Of a DNA stretch of 25,457 nucleotides, positions 15,497 to 22,565 are shown in pieces. The DNA is from Acholeplasmatales bacterium. Its GTDB lineage: Bacteria > Bacillota_I > Bacilli_A > Acholeplasmatales > Anaeroplasmataceae. The stretch is taken from positions 1-25,457 of the forward strand of contig CAAGAX010000018.1 in NCBI GenBank assembly GCA_900767915.1. Direction: 5' to 3'. A program made the translations under genes and the position numbers. The first letter of the stretch is position 1, and every line of letters begins with the position of its first letter. The notes beneath the pieces are model-generated. The model was not told the DNA's origin, searched no databases, and saw nothing but the letters and a program-made list of their open reading frames with translations.

Positions 15497-16528
15497 CTAC
15501 CTCTTTTTATAATTTTTATTTCTTAGTTTTGCAAGGAAACTAATCACTAAATACATATTAAATTTAAATAAATTAATGATTACAAAGCGAGAAAAACCAA
15601 CTTTTTTTATTTGTTTAGAATTAAGTGTATCAGTTACTAGTAAATTCTTTTTTAATTCTTCAGCTTTTTTAATTCTATCACGATATTTGGCCTTATTATC
15701 GGGATTAAAAATTCCAGAAATCAATGATGTAACAACTACATAACATAGTCTATTATAATATATTTCTTTAAACTCTTCATATCTATTATATTCATTTAAT
15801 AATTCCTTTATTTTAACAAAACATAATAGTGTTAAATCAATGTTATTATTACTTAATTTATGTGAAATAGATAAATCATTGTATTGATAATAGTACAATG
15901 TCTTATGTATATATTTAACTCTTTTTGTATAATTAAACAATATAATATTAAAAACAAGTCCTTCTGCACCTTGTTTGCAATTCTCGACATGCTCTATATT
16001 ATAATCATCTAATAATTTTTTTCGAATCATTCTAGCAAAAACTTGGGCTATCTTCCCATTAAAATCAAGTACTCTTTTTTGAAGAAACAAGTTTTTTTCG
16101 GGTGAATAAAAATCGAGAAATTCTTCATCAAAACTATAATCATTACTAAATGAATTGTTGTTTGAATTGATGGTATCAAATAATAAGACATCTAAATTCT
16201 CATTTTCCATATATGATACAGCTACTTTACAAGCATTTAAGTCAAGATAATCATCCGCATCTAAGAACATTATATAATCACCGCTTGCTAAAGAATAAGC
16301 CATATTTCTCGCAGCAGATAAACCTTTATTCATTTGAAAAAAATAAATTACTCTATCATTATTTATTAATTGCTTACAATCATCAATACAACTTGTTGTA
16401 GAACCATCATTAACTATTATTACTTCAATATTATCATATGTTTGATTTACCGCACTATCAATACATCTAGCTAAATATTGACTTGGTACGTTATAAACCG
16501 GTATTAATATCGAAACTTTCTTACTCAT
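15497..16528 (-). CDS. GT2-family glycosyltransferase
   Basis: A protein of 343 aa from the ATG at 16528, with GGAG and AAGG just upstream; the frame is open to 16573 but lacks a better start. It is a GT-A fold inverting glycosyltransferase. It opens KVSILIPVYNVPSQYLARCIDSAVNQTY, then has VIIVNDGS, QMNKGLSAARNMA and the DxD-type metal/nucleotide site FLDADDYLD (D90, D92). A C-terminal region of about 200 residues has no trans-membrane helix that stands out, apart from a hydrophobic stretch near the end. It adds a sugar to the lipid-linked intermediate, probably as an early step since it follows the initiating transferase by 19 bp. The donor sugar cannot be inferred. Confidence 0.92.
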   Translation of the reverse strand: MSKKVSILIPVYNVPSQYLARCIDSAVNQTYDNIEVIIVNDGSTTSCIDDCKQLINNDRVIYFFQMNKGLSAARNMAYSLASGDYIMFLDADDYLDLNACKVAVSYMENENLDVLLFDTINSNNNSFSNDYSFDEEFLDFYSPEKNLFLQKRVLDFNGKIAQVFARMIRKKLLDDYNIEHVENCKQGAEGLVFNIILFNYTKRVKYIHKTLYYYQYNDLSISHKLSNNNIDLTLLCFVKIKELLNEYNRYEEFKEIYYNRLCYVVVTSLISGIFNPDNKAKYRDRIKKAEELKKNLLVTDTLNSKQIKKVGFSRFVIINLFKFNMYLVISFLAKLRNKNYKKR

Positions 16529-16547
16529 AAACCTTCTCCAACTTCTA

Positions 16548-17219
16548 CTATTCACCAGAATGGTCAAACACAATCATCCATGCTCCCTTAAAAATAATCT
16601 TTAAATCTAACCAAACAGATCTTTTTTTTATATACTCAAGATCTAATTCAATCCAATCATCAAAAGAAATATCATTTCTATTATGTTTTATTTGCCAATA
16701 GCATAATAAACCACCCTTTACTAAAAGCTTTTGCTTTTGATAATTAGTGAATTTTTCTACCTCATGTGGTTCAGGGCTTCTTGGACCTACAATAGCTAAT
16801 CTTCCGATAAATATATCCCATATTTGTGGTAATTCATCTAAAGATGACTTTCTTAGGAATTTGCCAAATTTAGTAATTCTAGGATCATTCTTCATTTTAA
16901 AAGCTGGACCATCAGCTTCATTTTTACCTTCATCTATAAGCTTTTCCTTAAGTATTTCAGCGTTAGGTATCATACTTCTAATTTTATGAAATTTAATAAT
17001 CTTACCATCCTTACCAACTCTTTTAGAGGTATAAATAGGATTATGTCCATCTTCACAAAGCTTAATAAACATTAAAATCAAAATGAACCATCCAAATAAG
17101 ATAAGAGCTACTGTAGATAATAAAATATCAAAAAATCTCTTAAAGAATTGATATACATATTTTTCTTTGAAATCAATAGTTAAATTACCACCATAGTATC
17201 TCAATCGTTCGTTATTCAT
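16548..17219 (-). CDS. Initiating undecaprenyl-phosphate sugar-phosphate transferase (bacterial sugar transferase family)
   Basis: A protein of 223 aa from the ATG at 17219 (AAAGG nine bases upstream; the TTG at 17228 has none). It is a monotopic PHPT of the WcaJ/CpsE/PglC superfamily without the N-terminal polytopic domain. The re-entrant helix is KRFFDILLSTVALILFGWFI; then come YTSKRVGKDGKIIKFHKIRSM, the acidic catalytic region in MKNDPRITKFGKFLRKSSLDELPQ, and VGPRSPEP. It transfers a sugar-1-phosphate from a UDP-sugar to undecaprenyl phosphate, starting repeat-unit assembly on the inner face of the membrane. It is first in the operon, behind about 400 bp of non-coding DNA with candidate promoter sites, as expected for the committing step. 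Confidence 0.94.
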   Translation of the reverse strand: MNNERLRYYGGNLTIDFKEKYVYQFFKRFFDILLSTVALILFGWFILILMFIKLCEDGHNPIYTSKRVGKDGKIIKFHKIRSMIPNAEILKEKLIDEGKNEADGPAFKMKNDPRITKFGKFLRKSSLDELPQIWDIFIGRLAIVGPRSPEPHEVEKFTNYQKQKLLVKGGLLCYWQIKHNRNDISFDDWIELDLEYIKKRSVWLDLKIIFKGAWMIVFDHSGE

Positions 17220-17622
17220 AACTCTCAACCTTTCAATATAATTCTCACTTAAAAATAAGCTTACATCTGTTTTATATTAGATTTAAATATAATAAATATC
17301 AATGTATATAATATTGTTATATTTAAATACTATTAATTGAAATAATAGATTATTACAATTAAAAATTATTATGATACATTGATAGATTATTATATTGCTT
17401 ATTAAGCTTATATTAAGTTATCTACACAAATTAATTATTTATTAATTAAGCAAAAAAATTAATTTGTATATTGCAATTATATATTAAATATGCCAAAATT
17501 ACAACATTTATCCCAAAATATAACAAGAAAAACCATATTTTTTTATAAAATAAGTCATTTTTAGAGTGTTTTTTTATATATGTTAGGATATATTATCTAA
17601 TTTTTTATAAAACCATATATTA
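17220..17622. other. Non-coding leader/promoter region of the polysaccharide operon
   Basis: About 400 bp without a gene, very A/T-rich. It contains an 11-bp perfect inverted repeat, TATCAATGTAT (17297-17307) and ATACATTGATA (17374-17384), whose arms lie 66 bp apart and could be operator half-sites or a long-range stem. No riboswitch-like fold or clear terminator for the zinc-ribbon gene was recognised. The right part contains T-rich stretches such as TTTTTTATA near 17570 and 17600. Confidence 0.45.
17274..17302 (-). promoter_or_regulatory. Candidate promoter of the polysaccharide operon
   Basis: On the minus strand, TTGATA (17302-17297), a 17-bp spacer and TAATAT (17279-17274) form a plausible -35/-10 pair, about 55 bp before the ATG at 17219. 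Each hexamer is imperfect and the region is so A/T-rich that chance matches are common. The -35 overlaps one arm of the inverted repeat at 17297-17384. Confidence 0.3.
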
Positions 17623-18402
17623 TTAGTCATCATTTCTAAATAAATAACGCAAATGAAATATATATTCTATTTTATTAACTAGTTCATTAATAACAGTAGA
17701 TTCAGTTTCAATATGTTTTAGTCTTAGTATAAGCTTATCCATATAGGAAGTAATTTCTCTTTGATTAAATTTATAATATGAATATAATTTATCTATATAT
17801 TCATTTATTAAATATTTAAATAATTCTATTTTAGAATCTTCTAATGTATTATTATTTAGAATATTTGATACTATAAATTCAAATTCATCAGATAATGATT
17901 CTTGTGTAATATATTTTTTTACTAAATATTCATTAGAATGTAAATTAGCTTCACTAGAATCTTCTATTGAATAATTTAATTTAAATCCCTCATATGTTGA
18001 TAATAATTTTTGAATATCATTTATTGAATAGTTATTATTATTAATCTGATATATATTATCTTTAATAAGAATAGTTCCTTTTTTTGATATATTTTCTTGA
18101 ATATCATTAATAGTTAATTCAATTTCATTAATAAAATCTTCTAATGAATCTTTTATATTAGAATCAAAAGGATATCCTTTATTAATAATAAAATCATTAT
18201 CTATTGCTTCAAATTTTATCATTGTAGGAAAGCAATAATAATTTATTTCAAAATCATAAGATTTATCATTTATATTCTTTAAATTAATATAAATAGGACA
18301 ATCTATATTATCTTTACGAACTAAATTATTAAAACAATTTATACAATAATTATTTTTACCTATACTAATAAATGTTTTTTTATTACATATTACGCAAGAC
18401 AT
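17623..18402 (-). CDS. Zinc-ribbon protein of unknown function
   Basis: A protein of 259 aa, family not recognised. The start has AGGAGGG upstream and a good promoter. The N-terminus has a zinc ribbon, C3-x2-C6 and C20-x2-C23, in a compact 25-residue knuckle. The rest is rich in Asn, Ile, Glu and Lys, with no membrane helix or signal peptide. Residues about 85-110 (SLEDFINEIELTINDIQENI) and the C-terminal 80 residues look helical and perhaps coiled. It is a single-gene unit between ugd and the polysaccharide operon, convergent with neither. The two Cys pairs suggest protein or nucleic-acid binding; a role in controlling the adjacent polysaccharide genes is only a guess from position. Confidence 0.75.
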   Translation of the reverse strand: MSCVICNKKTFISIGKNNYCINCFNNLVRKDNIDCPIYINLKNINDKSYDFEINYYCFPTMIKFEAIDNDFIINKGYPFDSNIKDSLEDFINEIELTINDIQENISKKGTILIKDNIYQINNNNYSINDIQKLLSTYEGFKLNYSIEDSSEANLHSNEYLVKKYITQESLSDEFEFIVSNILNNNTLEDSKIELFKYLINEYIDKLYSYYKFNQREITSYMDKLILRLKHIETESTVINELVNKIEYIFHLRYLFRNDD

Positions 18403-18426
18403 TTTTCCCTCCTTATAGACATAGGA

Positions 18427-18455
18427 ATTTTACCACAATAATAAAAATTTTTAAA
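18427..18455 (-). promoter_or_regulatory. Extended -10 promoter of the zinc-ribbon gene
   Basis: On the minus strand, TTTAAA (18455-18450), 17 bp, then TGG-TAAAAT (18435-18427). Transcription would start near 18420, giving a leader of about 20 nt in which TTCCTAT can pair with ATA(A)GGA of the ribosome site, a possible weak occlusion of translation. Confidence 0.5.
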
Positions 18456-18476
18456 TAGAATAAAAGTTATTTTTAG

Positions 18477-18519
18477 AAAAAAATGAGCTTTATAATCAAA
18501 AATTGATTAAAAAGCTCAT
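18477..18519 (-). terminator. Intrinsic terminator of ugd
   Basis: ATGAGCTTT (18483-18491) and AAAGCTCAT (18511-18519) form a perfect 9-bp stem that continues inward through TAATCAA/TTGATTA. On the minus strand it ends in seven T (18483-18477). It starts 9 bp after the ugd stop and is the clearest terminator in the window. Confidence 0.88.
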
Positions 18520-18527
18520 ATTTAATA

Positions 18528-20003
18528 TTAATCTCTTCTAAATAAATCCCTAGTATAGACCTTATCTTTTACATCATCTAATAGTGATTCATATCTGTTT
18601 GCGACTATTACATCAGAAATAGATTTAAATTCATCTATATCATGGATTACTTTATTCTCAAAGAAATAATCATCTTTTAGGGTTGGTTCATAAATAACTA
18701 TTGTTGCTCCTTTAGCACGCATTCTTTTCATTACTCCTTGAATAGAAGATTGTCTAAAGTTATCACTATTAGACTTCATAGTTAATCTATAAATACCAAT
18801 TGTAACATGCTTACCAGGTATACCTCCATCACCTATTGTATCATCAGATCCATAATATCCTGCTTTCCTTAAGATTTCTTCTGATATAAAATCTTTTCTT
18901 GTTCTATTAGATTCTACTATAGCGGATATTAAATTCTCAGGTACATTTTGGAAATTAGCCTTTAATTGCTTTGTATCCTTAGGTAGGCAATATCCTCCAT
19001 ACCCAAATGATGGATTATTATAATGAGAACCAATACGAGGGTCTAAGCATACTCCATCAATAATTGATTTTGTATCTAAGCCTTTTGATTCAGCATAGGT
19101 ATCTAGCTCATTAAAATAAGCTACTCTTAATGCTAGGTAGGTATTTGCGAAAAGCTTTACTGCTTCTGCTTCTGTAGTATCCATAAATAATGTATCAATA
19201 TTATTCTTTATAGCTCCTTCTTGAAGCTTTAATGCGAATAATTTAGCATATGATAATAGCTTTTCATTATCTTTAGGTACTCCTACTATTATTCTTGATG
19301 GATATAGATTATCATATAATGCTTTTGATTCTCTTAGAAATTCAGGAGAGAATAATATATTATTACAATTATATTTATTTCTAATAGATTTAGTATATCC
19401 AACAGGAATTGTTGATTTAATAATCATTATTGCATTTGGATTAACCTTTAATACTAATTCTATAACCTCTTCTACATATTTTGTATCAAAGAAATTCTTC
19501 TTTGAATCATAATTTGTAGGAGTAGCTATTATTACTATTTCAGCATTTTTGTAGGCTTCTATTCCATTTGTTGTTGCGGTTAGATTAAGCTTTTTTTCTT
19601 TTAAATACTTTTCAATGTACTCATCTTGAATAGGTGATATTTTATTATTTATTTTATCTACCTTATCTTGTATTACATCAACAGCTGTAACATTATTATG
19701 CTGAGCTAATAAAATAGCTAATGATAAGCCAACATAGCCTGTACCTGCTACTGCTATATTGATTGGAGCTGATATAACCTTTTTTGTTTCTTTTTCTTTA
19801 AAATAATCAACTAGATTAATATTTAATGCATCACATATTTTTTCACATTGAATAATTGAAGGAATAAACTCCATTTTTTCTAGCTTTCCAATTAATACTC
19901 TATTAATTTCAGTTTTTTCTGATAGCTCTATTTGAGATAATTTTTTTTCTTTTCTAAGCTTTAAAACATCACGAGAAAATAATTCATAATAAATTTCATA
20001 AAT
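18528..20003 (-). CDS. ugd: UDP-glucose 6-dehydrogenase with an N-terminal XRE-type HTH domain
   Basis: About 491 aa if read from ATT at 20003, seven bases after a perfect AGGAGG. The frame continues to an ATG at 20096, but that one has no ribosome site and would put a terminator hairpin inside the coding sequence. No in-frame ATG, GTG or TTG occurs before the HTH. Residues about 12-68 are a complete HTH_3/XRE domain: LRKEKKLSQIELSEKTEIN, then VLIGKLEKMEFIPS, then CEKICDALNINLVDYF. Residues 81 onward are a full nucleotide-sugar dehydrogenase: VAGTGYVGLSLA, IATPTNYD, IKSTIPVGYT, FSPEFLRE, FANTYLALRVAYFNELD, the catalytic cysteine in FGYGGYCLPKD, and the C-terminal GKHVTIGIYRLTMKS. It oxidises UDP-glucose to UDP-glucuronate with NAD+. 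The fused DNA-binding domain suggests an enzyme that also senses or regulates. The dehydrogenase call is firm; the regulatory role is inference. Confidence 0.9.
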   Translation of the reverse strand: MYEIYYELFSRDVLKLRKEKKLSQIELSEKTEINRVLIGKLEKMEFIPSIIQCEKICDALNINLVDYFKEKETKKVISAPINIAVAGTGYVGLSLAILLAQHNNVTAVDVIQDKVDKINNKISPIQDEYIEKYLKEKKLNLTATTNGIEAYKNAEIVIIATPTNYDSKKNFFDTKYVEEVIELVLKVNPNAIMIIKSTIPVGYTKSIRNKYNCNNILFSPEFLRESKALYDNLYPSRIIVGVPKDNEKLLSYAKLFALKLQEGAIKNNIDTLFMDTTEAEAVKLFANTYLALRVAYFNELDTYAESKGLDTKSIIDGVCLDPRIGSHYNNPSFGYGGYCLPKDTKQLKANFQNVPENLISAIVESNRTRKDFISEEILRKAGYYGSDDTIGDGGIPGKHVTIGIYRLTMKSNSDNFRQSSIQGVMKRMRAKGATIVIYEPTLKDDYFFENKVIHDIDEFKSISDVIVANRYESLLDDVKDKVYTRDLFRRD

Positions 20004-20025
20004 AAATAATCCTCCTATAAAAAAT

Positions 20026-20055
20026 AAATGCTGTATTTCAACTAATACAGCATTT
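20026..20055 (-). terminator. Terminator hairpin in the ugd leader (possible attenuator)
   Basis: AAATGCTGTATT (20026-20037) and AATACAGCATTT (20044-20055) form a perfect 12-bp stem with a 6-nt loop. On the minus strand ATTTATTTTTT follows and ends only a few bases before AGGAGG of ugd. On the plus strand it is also followed by TTT, so it may work both ways. It lies between a good promoter (20112-20139) and the ugd start, the arrangement of a transcription attenuator. Alternatively it simply ends read-through from the upstream operon. No alternative antiterminator fold was evident. Confidence 0.75.
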
Positions 20056-20111
20056 TTTATACTATTTAATTTATTTATTGCAACAAAATATAACATTTTT
20101 AGTGATAAAAT

Positions 20112-20139
20112 ATTATATTTTATATATTTTTTAAGGCAA
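20112..20139 (-). promoter_or_regulatory. Promoter of ugd
   Basis: On the minus strand, TTGCCT (20139-20134), a 16-bp A/T spacer and a perfect TATAAT (20117-20112). Transcription would begin near 20105, giving a leader of about 90 nt that contains the hairpin at 20026-20055 before the AGGAGG site. Confidence 0.6.
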
Positions 20140-20214
20140 TACTATTAACTCGATTAAATAAATGAAACTTTAAATTACATTTATGTATTATTAATATCTA
20201 TTAGAATTATAAAT

Positions 20215-20236
20215 AGACTCTATTTTTTTATAGTCT
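20215..20236 (-). terminator. Weak terminator candidate after the acyltransferase gene
   Basis: AGACTCTA (20215-20222) can pair with TATAGTCT (20229-20236) with one mismatch. It lies 28 bp past the stop at 20264, but the following minus-strand T tract is poor. It may end the rml-acyltransferase operon, or that job may fall to the ugd leader hairpin. Confidence 0.3.
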
Positions 20237-20263
20237 TTATCTATTTTATTATTAATTCTATTA

Positions 20264-20923
20264 TTATTTTCTTTTTTCAATAGCTATACCATTCTTATAT
20301 ATACTATTAGAAGGTATACATCCTCTAACACTTGATAGAGGATAAACATTAGTGCTTCTTCCTATAACTGTACCAGGATTTAATACTGAATTACAGCCTA
20401 CCTCTACATAATCACCTAAGAATGCTCCTACTTTTTTTAGATTAGTTTCTATATTAGAATCATTATGTATTACAACTAATGTTTTATCAGATCTTACATT
20501 TGAAGTAATAGAACCAGCTCCCATATGAGCTTTATATCCTAATATAGAATCTCCTACATAGTTATAATGAGGTACTTGTACATTATCAAATAGTATAGCA
20601 TTTTTTAATTCTACTGAATTACCTACTACACAATTATTACCTATTAAAGCACTACCTCTAATAAAGGCACAATGTCTAACCTCTGTATTTTCTCCTATAA
20701 TACAAGGGGAACCTAAATAAGCTGTAGGATAGATATTAGCCGTTTTATGAACCCATACATTAGTAGATATTTCTTTATATTCATTTTTATCTAATGTATT
20801 TCCAATGGAAATAATCATGTCCTTAATGCCTTTTAATGCTTCCCAAGGATATGTAAATTGATTTAAATAGGAATTAGCTTTAGTATGATTTAAATCATAA
20901 AGATCTTTAATTGTTAAATTCAT
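20264..20923 (-). CDS. Stand-alone left-handed beta-helix acyltransferase, GlmU C-terminal-like (glucosamine-1-phosphate N-acetyltransferase)
   Basis: A protein of 219 aa from the ATG at 20923 (GGAGGT just upstream; the TTG at 20935 is inside that site). An N-terminal helical part of about 45 residues is followed by hexapeptide repeats (TANIYPTAYLGSP, IIGENTEVRHCAFIRG, ALIGNNCVVGNS) that build a left-handed beta helix. Residues matching the acetyltransferase site of GlmU are kept: R89 (AFIRG), K107 (VELKNA), catalytic H119 and Y122 in VPHYNYVGD, and N142 in GAGSITSN. The uridylyltransferase domain of GlmU is absent. It probably acetylates GlcN-1-P made by GlmM (23728-25014), leaving uridylylation to the UAP1-like protein at 2681-3898. 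Related stand-alone proteins are often labelled UDP-GlcNAc pyrophosphorylase, which the sequence does not support. Another amino-sugar substrate is possible. Confidence 0.85.
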   Translation of the reverse strand: MNLTIKDLYDLNHTKANSYLNQFTYPWEALKGIKDMIISIGNTLDKNEYKEISTNVWVHKTANIYPTAYLGSPCIIGENTEVRHCAFIRGSALIGNNCVVGNSVELKNAILFDNVQVPHYNYVGDSILGYKAHMGAGSITSNVRSDKTLVVIHNDSNIETNLKKVGAFLGDYVEVGCNSVLNPGTVIGRSTNVYPLSSVRGCIPSNSIYKNGIAIEKRK

Positions 20924-20933
20924 AATTACCTCC

Positions 20934-20960
20934 AAAAAATTAAGGAGCCAAAGACTCCTT
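20934..20960 (-). terminator. Terminator-like hairpin touching the acyltransferase ribosome site
   Basis: AAGGAG (20942-20947) and CTCCTT (20955-20960) form a 6-bp G/C-containing stem with a 7-nt loop. On the minus strand AATTTTTT follows directly and runs straight into GGAGGT of the next gene. It lies 7 bp after the rmlC stop. It could set rmlC above the acyltransferase in expression, and the stem's own GGAG/CTCC could compete for the ribosome site. Confidence 0.65.
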
Positions 20961-20966
20961 TAATAA

Positions 20967-21530
20967 TTAAAATTCAATTTTTATGTCCTTTAATAATGGA
21001 TGAACCTTATCCTTTTCAGATAATAAAACCTCTCCATTATATGGCCATACAATTCCAACATCAGGATCATTCCACATAATACCACCCTCATCCTCAGGAT
21101 GATATAATTCATCACATTTATAACAAAATGTTGCTGATGAAGATAAAACAAGAAAGCCATGTGCGAAGCCACGTGGAATCATAAACATATTTCCTTTTTC
21201 AGCAGAAAGGATAACGCCTTCCCATTTGCCATAAGTAGGAGAATTCTTTCTTAAATCGACACATACATCAAAAACCTCACCTTCAATACATCTAACTAAT
21301 TTTGCTTGAGGATAAGCTTTTTGAAAGTGTAGACCTCTTAGCACTCCTGCTTTTGATTTAGATTGATTATCCTGTAAAAAATTATAATCTAATCCTGCCT
21401 TTTTAAAATCGGATTCTTTATATGTTTCCATAAAATAACCACGATTATCACCATATTTCTTTACATCAATTTTATATACATCCTTAATCGATGTTTCATT
21501 AAAAGTAAAATTACCAATTTGAATACTCAT
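20967..21530 (-). CDS. rfbC: dTDP-4-dehydrorhamnose 3,5-epimerase
   Basis: A protein of 187 aa, normal for RmlC. AAAGGA lies upstream of the ATG. It converts dTDP-4-keto-6-deoxyglucose to dTDP-4-keto-rhamnose. Cupin landmarks are DNRGYFMETY, DNQSKSKAGVLRGLHFQ (substrate-binding Arg and catalytic His), VRCIEGEVFDVCVDLRKNSPTYGKW, IPRGFAHGFLVLS (second His) and the C-terminal GGIMWNDPDVGIVWP. It is an apparently intact cytoplasmic enzyme, 10 bp after rfbB. Because rmlA and rmlD beside it are broken, it can act only if those steps are encoded elsewhere. Confidence 0.95.
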   Translation of the reverse strand: MSIQIGNFTFNETSIKDVYKIDVKKYGDNRGYFMETYKESDFKKAGLDYNFLQDNQSKSKAGVLRGLHFQKAYPQAKLVRCIEGEVFDVCVDLRKNSPTYGKWEGVILSAEKGNMFMIPRGFAHGFLVLSSSATFCYKCDELYHPEDEGGIMWNDPDVGIVWPYNGEVLLSEKDKVHPLLKDIKIEF

Positions 21531-21540
21531 ATATTTTCCT

Positions 21541-22563
21541 TTATCTTTTCTTATAATTTTCTTCCATAAATCTCATATATTCACCTGATAATATATGATT
21601 AATCCAATCCTGATGCTCTAAATTCCATTTGATTGTAGGTCCGATACCAGTTTCAAATGTATATTTTGGCTTCCATCCTAATTCAGTCATTAATTTAGTA
21701 GGATCCATAGCATAACGTAAATCATGTCCAGCTCTATCCTTAACAAAGGTAATTAAAGATTCAGGCTTTCCTAATTCCTTTAATATAACCTTTACAACCT
21801 CTAAATTAGTTCTTTCATTATGACCACCTACATTATATACTTCTCCATCTCTACCTTTTCTTACAATTAGGTCTATTGCGGTACAATGATCATATACATG
21901 TAACCAATCTCTAACGTTACTACCAGTTCCATATATTGGTAATGCCTCATTTGCTAAAGCCTTTTTTATAATTAATGGAATTAGCTTTTCAGGAAAATGA
22001 TATGGACCATAATTATTTGAACATCTAGATATAGTAATAGGTAAACCAAATGTTCTATGATAAGCTTGAACTAATAAATCAGCTGAAGCTTTTGATGCAC
22101 TATATGGACTAGATGTATGAATTGGAGTATCTTCTTTAAAGAATAAATCTGGTCTATCTAAAGGTAAATCACCATAAACTTCATCAGTTGATACTTGATG
22201 ATATCTCTTAATACCATATTTTCTTGCCGCATCCATTAAAGTTTGAGTACCTATAATATTTGTTTGTAAAAATATACCCGGATTCTCTATTGATCTATCA
22301 ACATGAGATTCTGCTGCAAAGTTTACAACATAATCAAAATGTTCTCTTTCAAATAATTTAAATACTTCTTCTCTATTACAAATATTCTCATGAACAAACT
22401 TAAAATTAGGCTTATTCATAATTGGTTCTAATGTTTCTAAATTACCTGCATATGTTAATGCATCTATACAAACAAATTCATCTTCAGGATAAGTATTAAC
22501 CATATAATGACAGAAATTACCACCAATAAATCCAGCTCCACCTGTTATTAAAAATTTAGACAT
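21541..22563 (-). CDS. rfbB: dTDP-glucose 4,6-dehydratase
   Basis: A protein of 340 aa, normal for RmlB. It removes water from dTDP-glucose to give dTDP-4-keto-6-deoxyglucose. It is an extended short-chain dehydrogenase: TGGAGFIGGNFCHY (NAD loop), NFAAESHVDRSI, STDEVYGDL, and the catalytic YSASKASADLL (Y-x3-K). SRCSNNYGPYHFPEKLIPL and GSNVRDWLHVYDHC are typical of the RmlB subgroup. GGAGATT lies upstream inside the end of the broken rmlD, whose stop is 2 bp away, so translation was probably coupled. It appears intact. Confidence 0.96.
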   Translation of the reverse strand: MSKFLITGGAGFIGGNFCHYMVNTYPEDEFVCIDALTYAGNLETLEPIMNKPNFKFVHENICNREEVFKLFEREHFDYVVNFAAESHVDRSIENPGIFLQTNIIGTQTLMDAARKYGIKRYHQVSTDEVYGDLPLDRPDLFFKEDTPIHTSSPYSASKASADLLVQAYHRTFGLPITISRCSNNYGPYHFPEKLIPLIIKKALANEALPIYGTGSNVRDWLHVYDHCTAIDLIVRKGRDGEVYNVGGHNERTNLEVVKVILKELGKPESLITFVKDRAGHDLRYAMDPTKLMTELGWKPKYTFETGIGPTIKWNLEHQDWINHILSGEYMRFMEENYKKR

Positions 22564-22565
22564 AA

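Noticed and set aside
20003..20096. N-terminal extension of ugd to the ATG at 20096
   Set aside because: There is no ribosome site before it, it would translate through a perfect terminator hairpin, and AGGAGG lies downstream at the position expected for a start near 20003.
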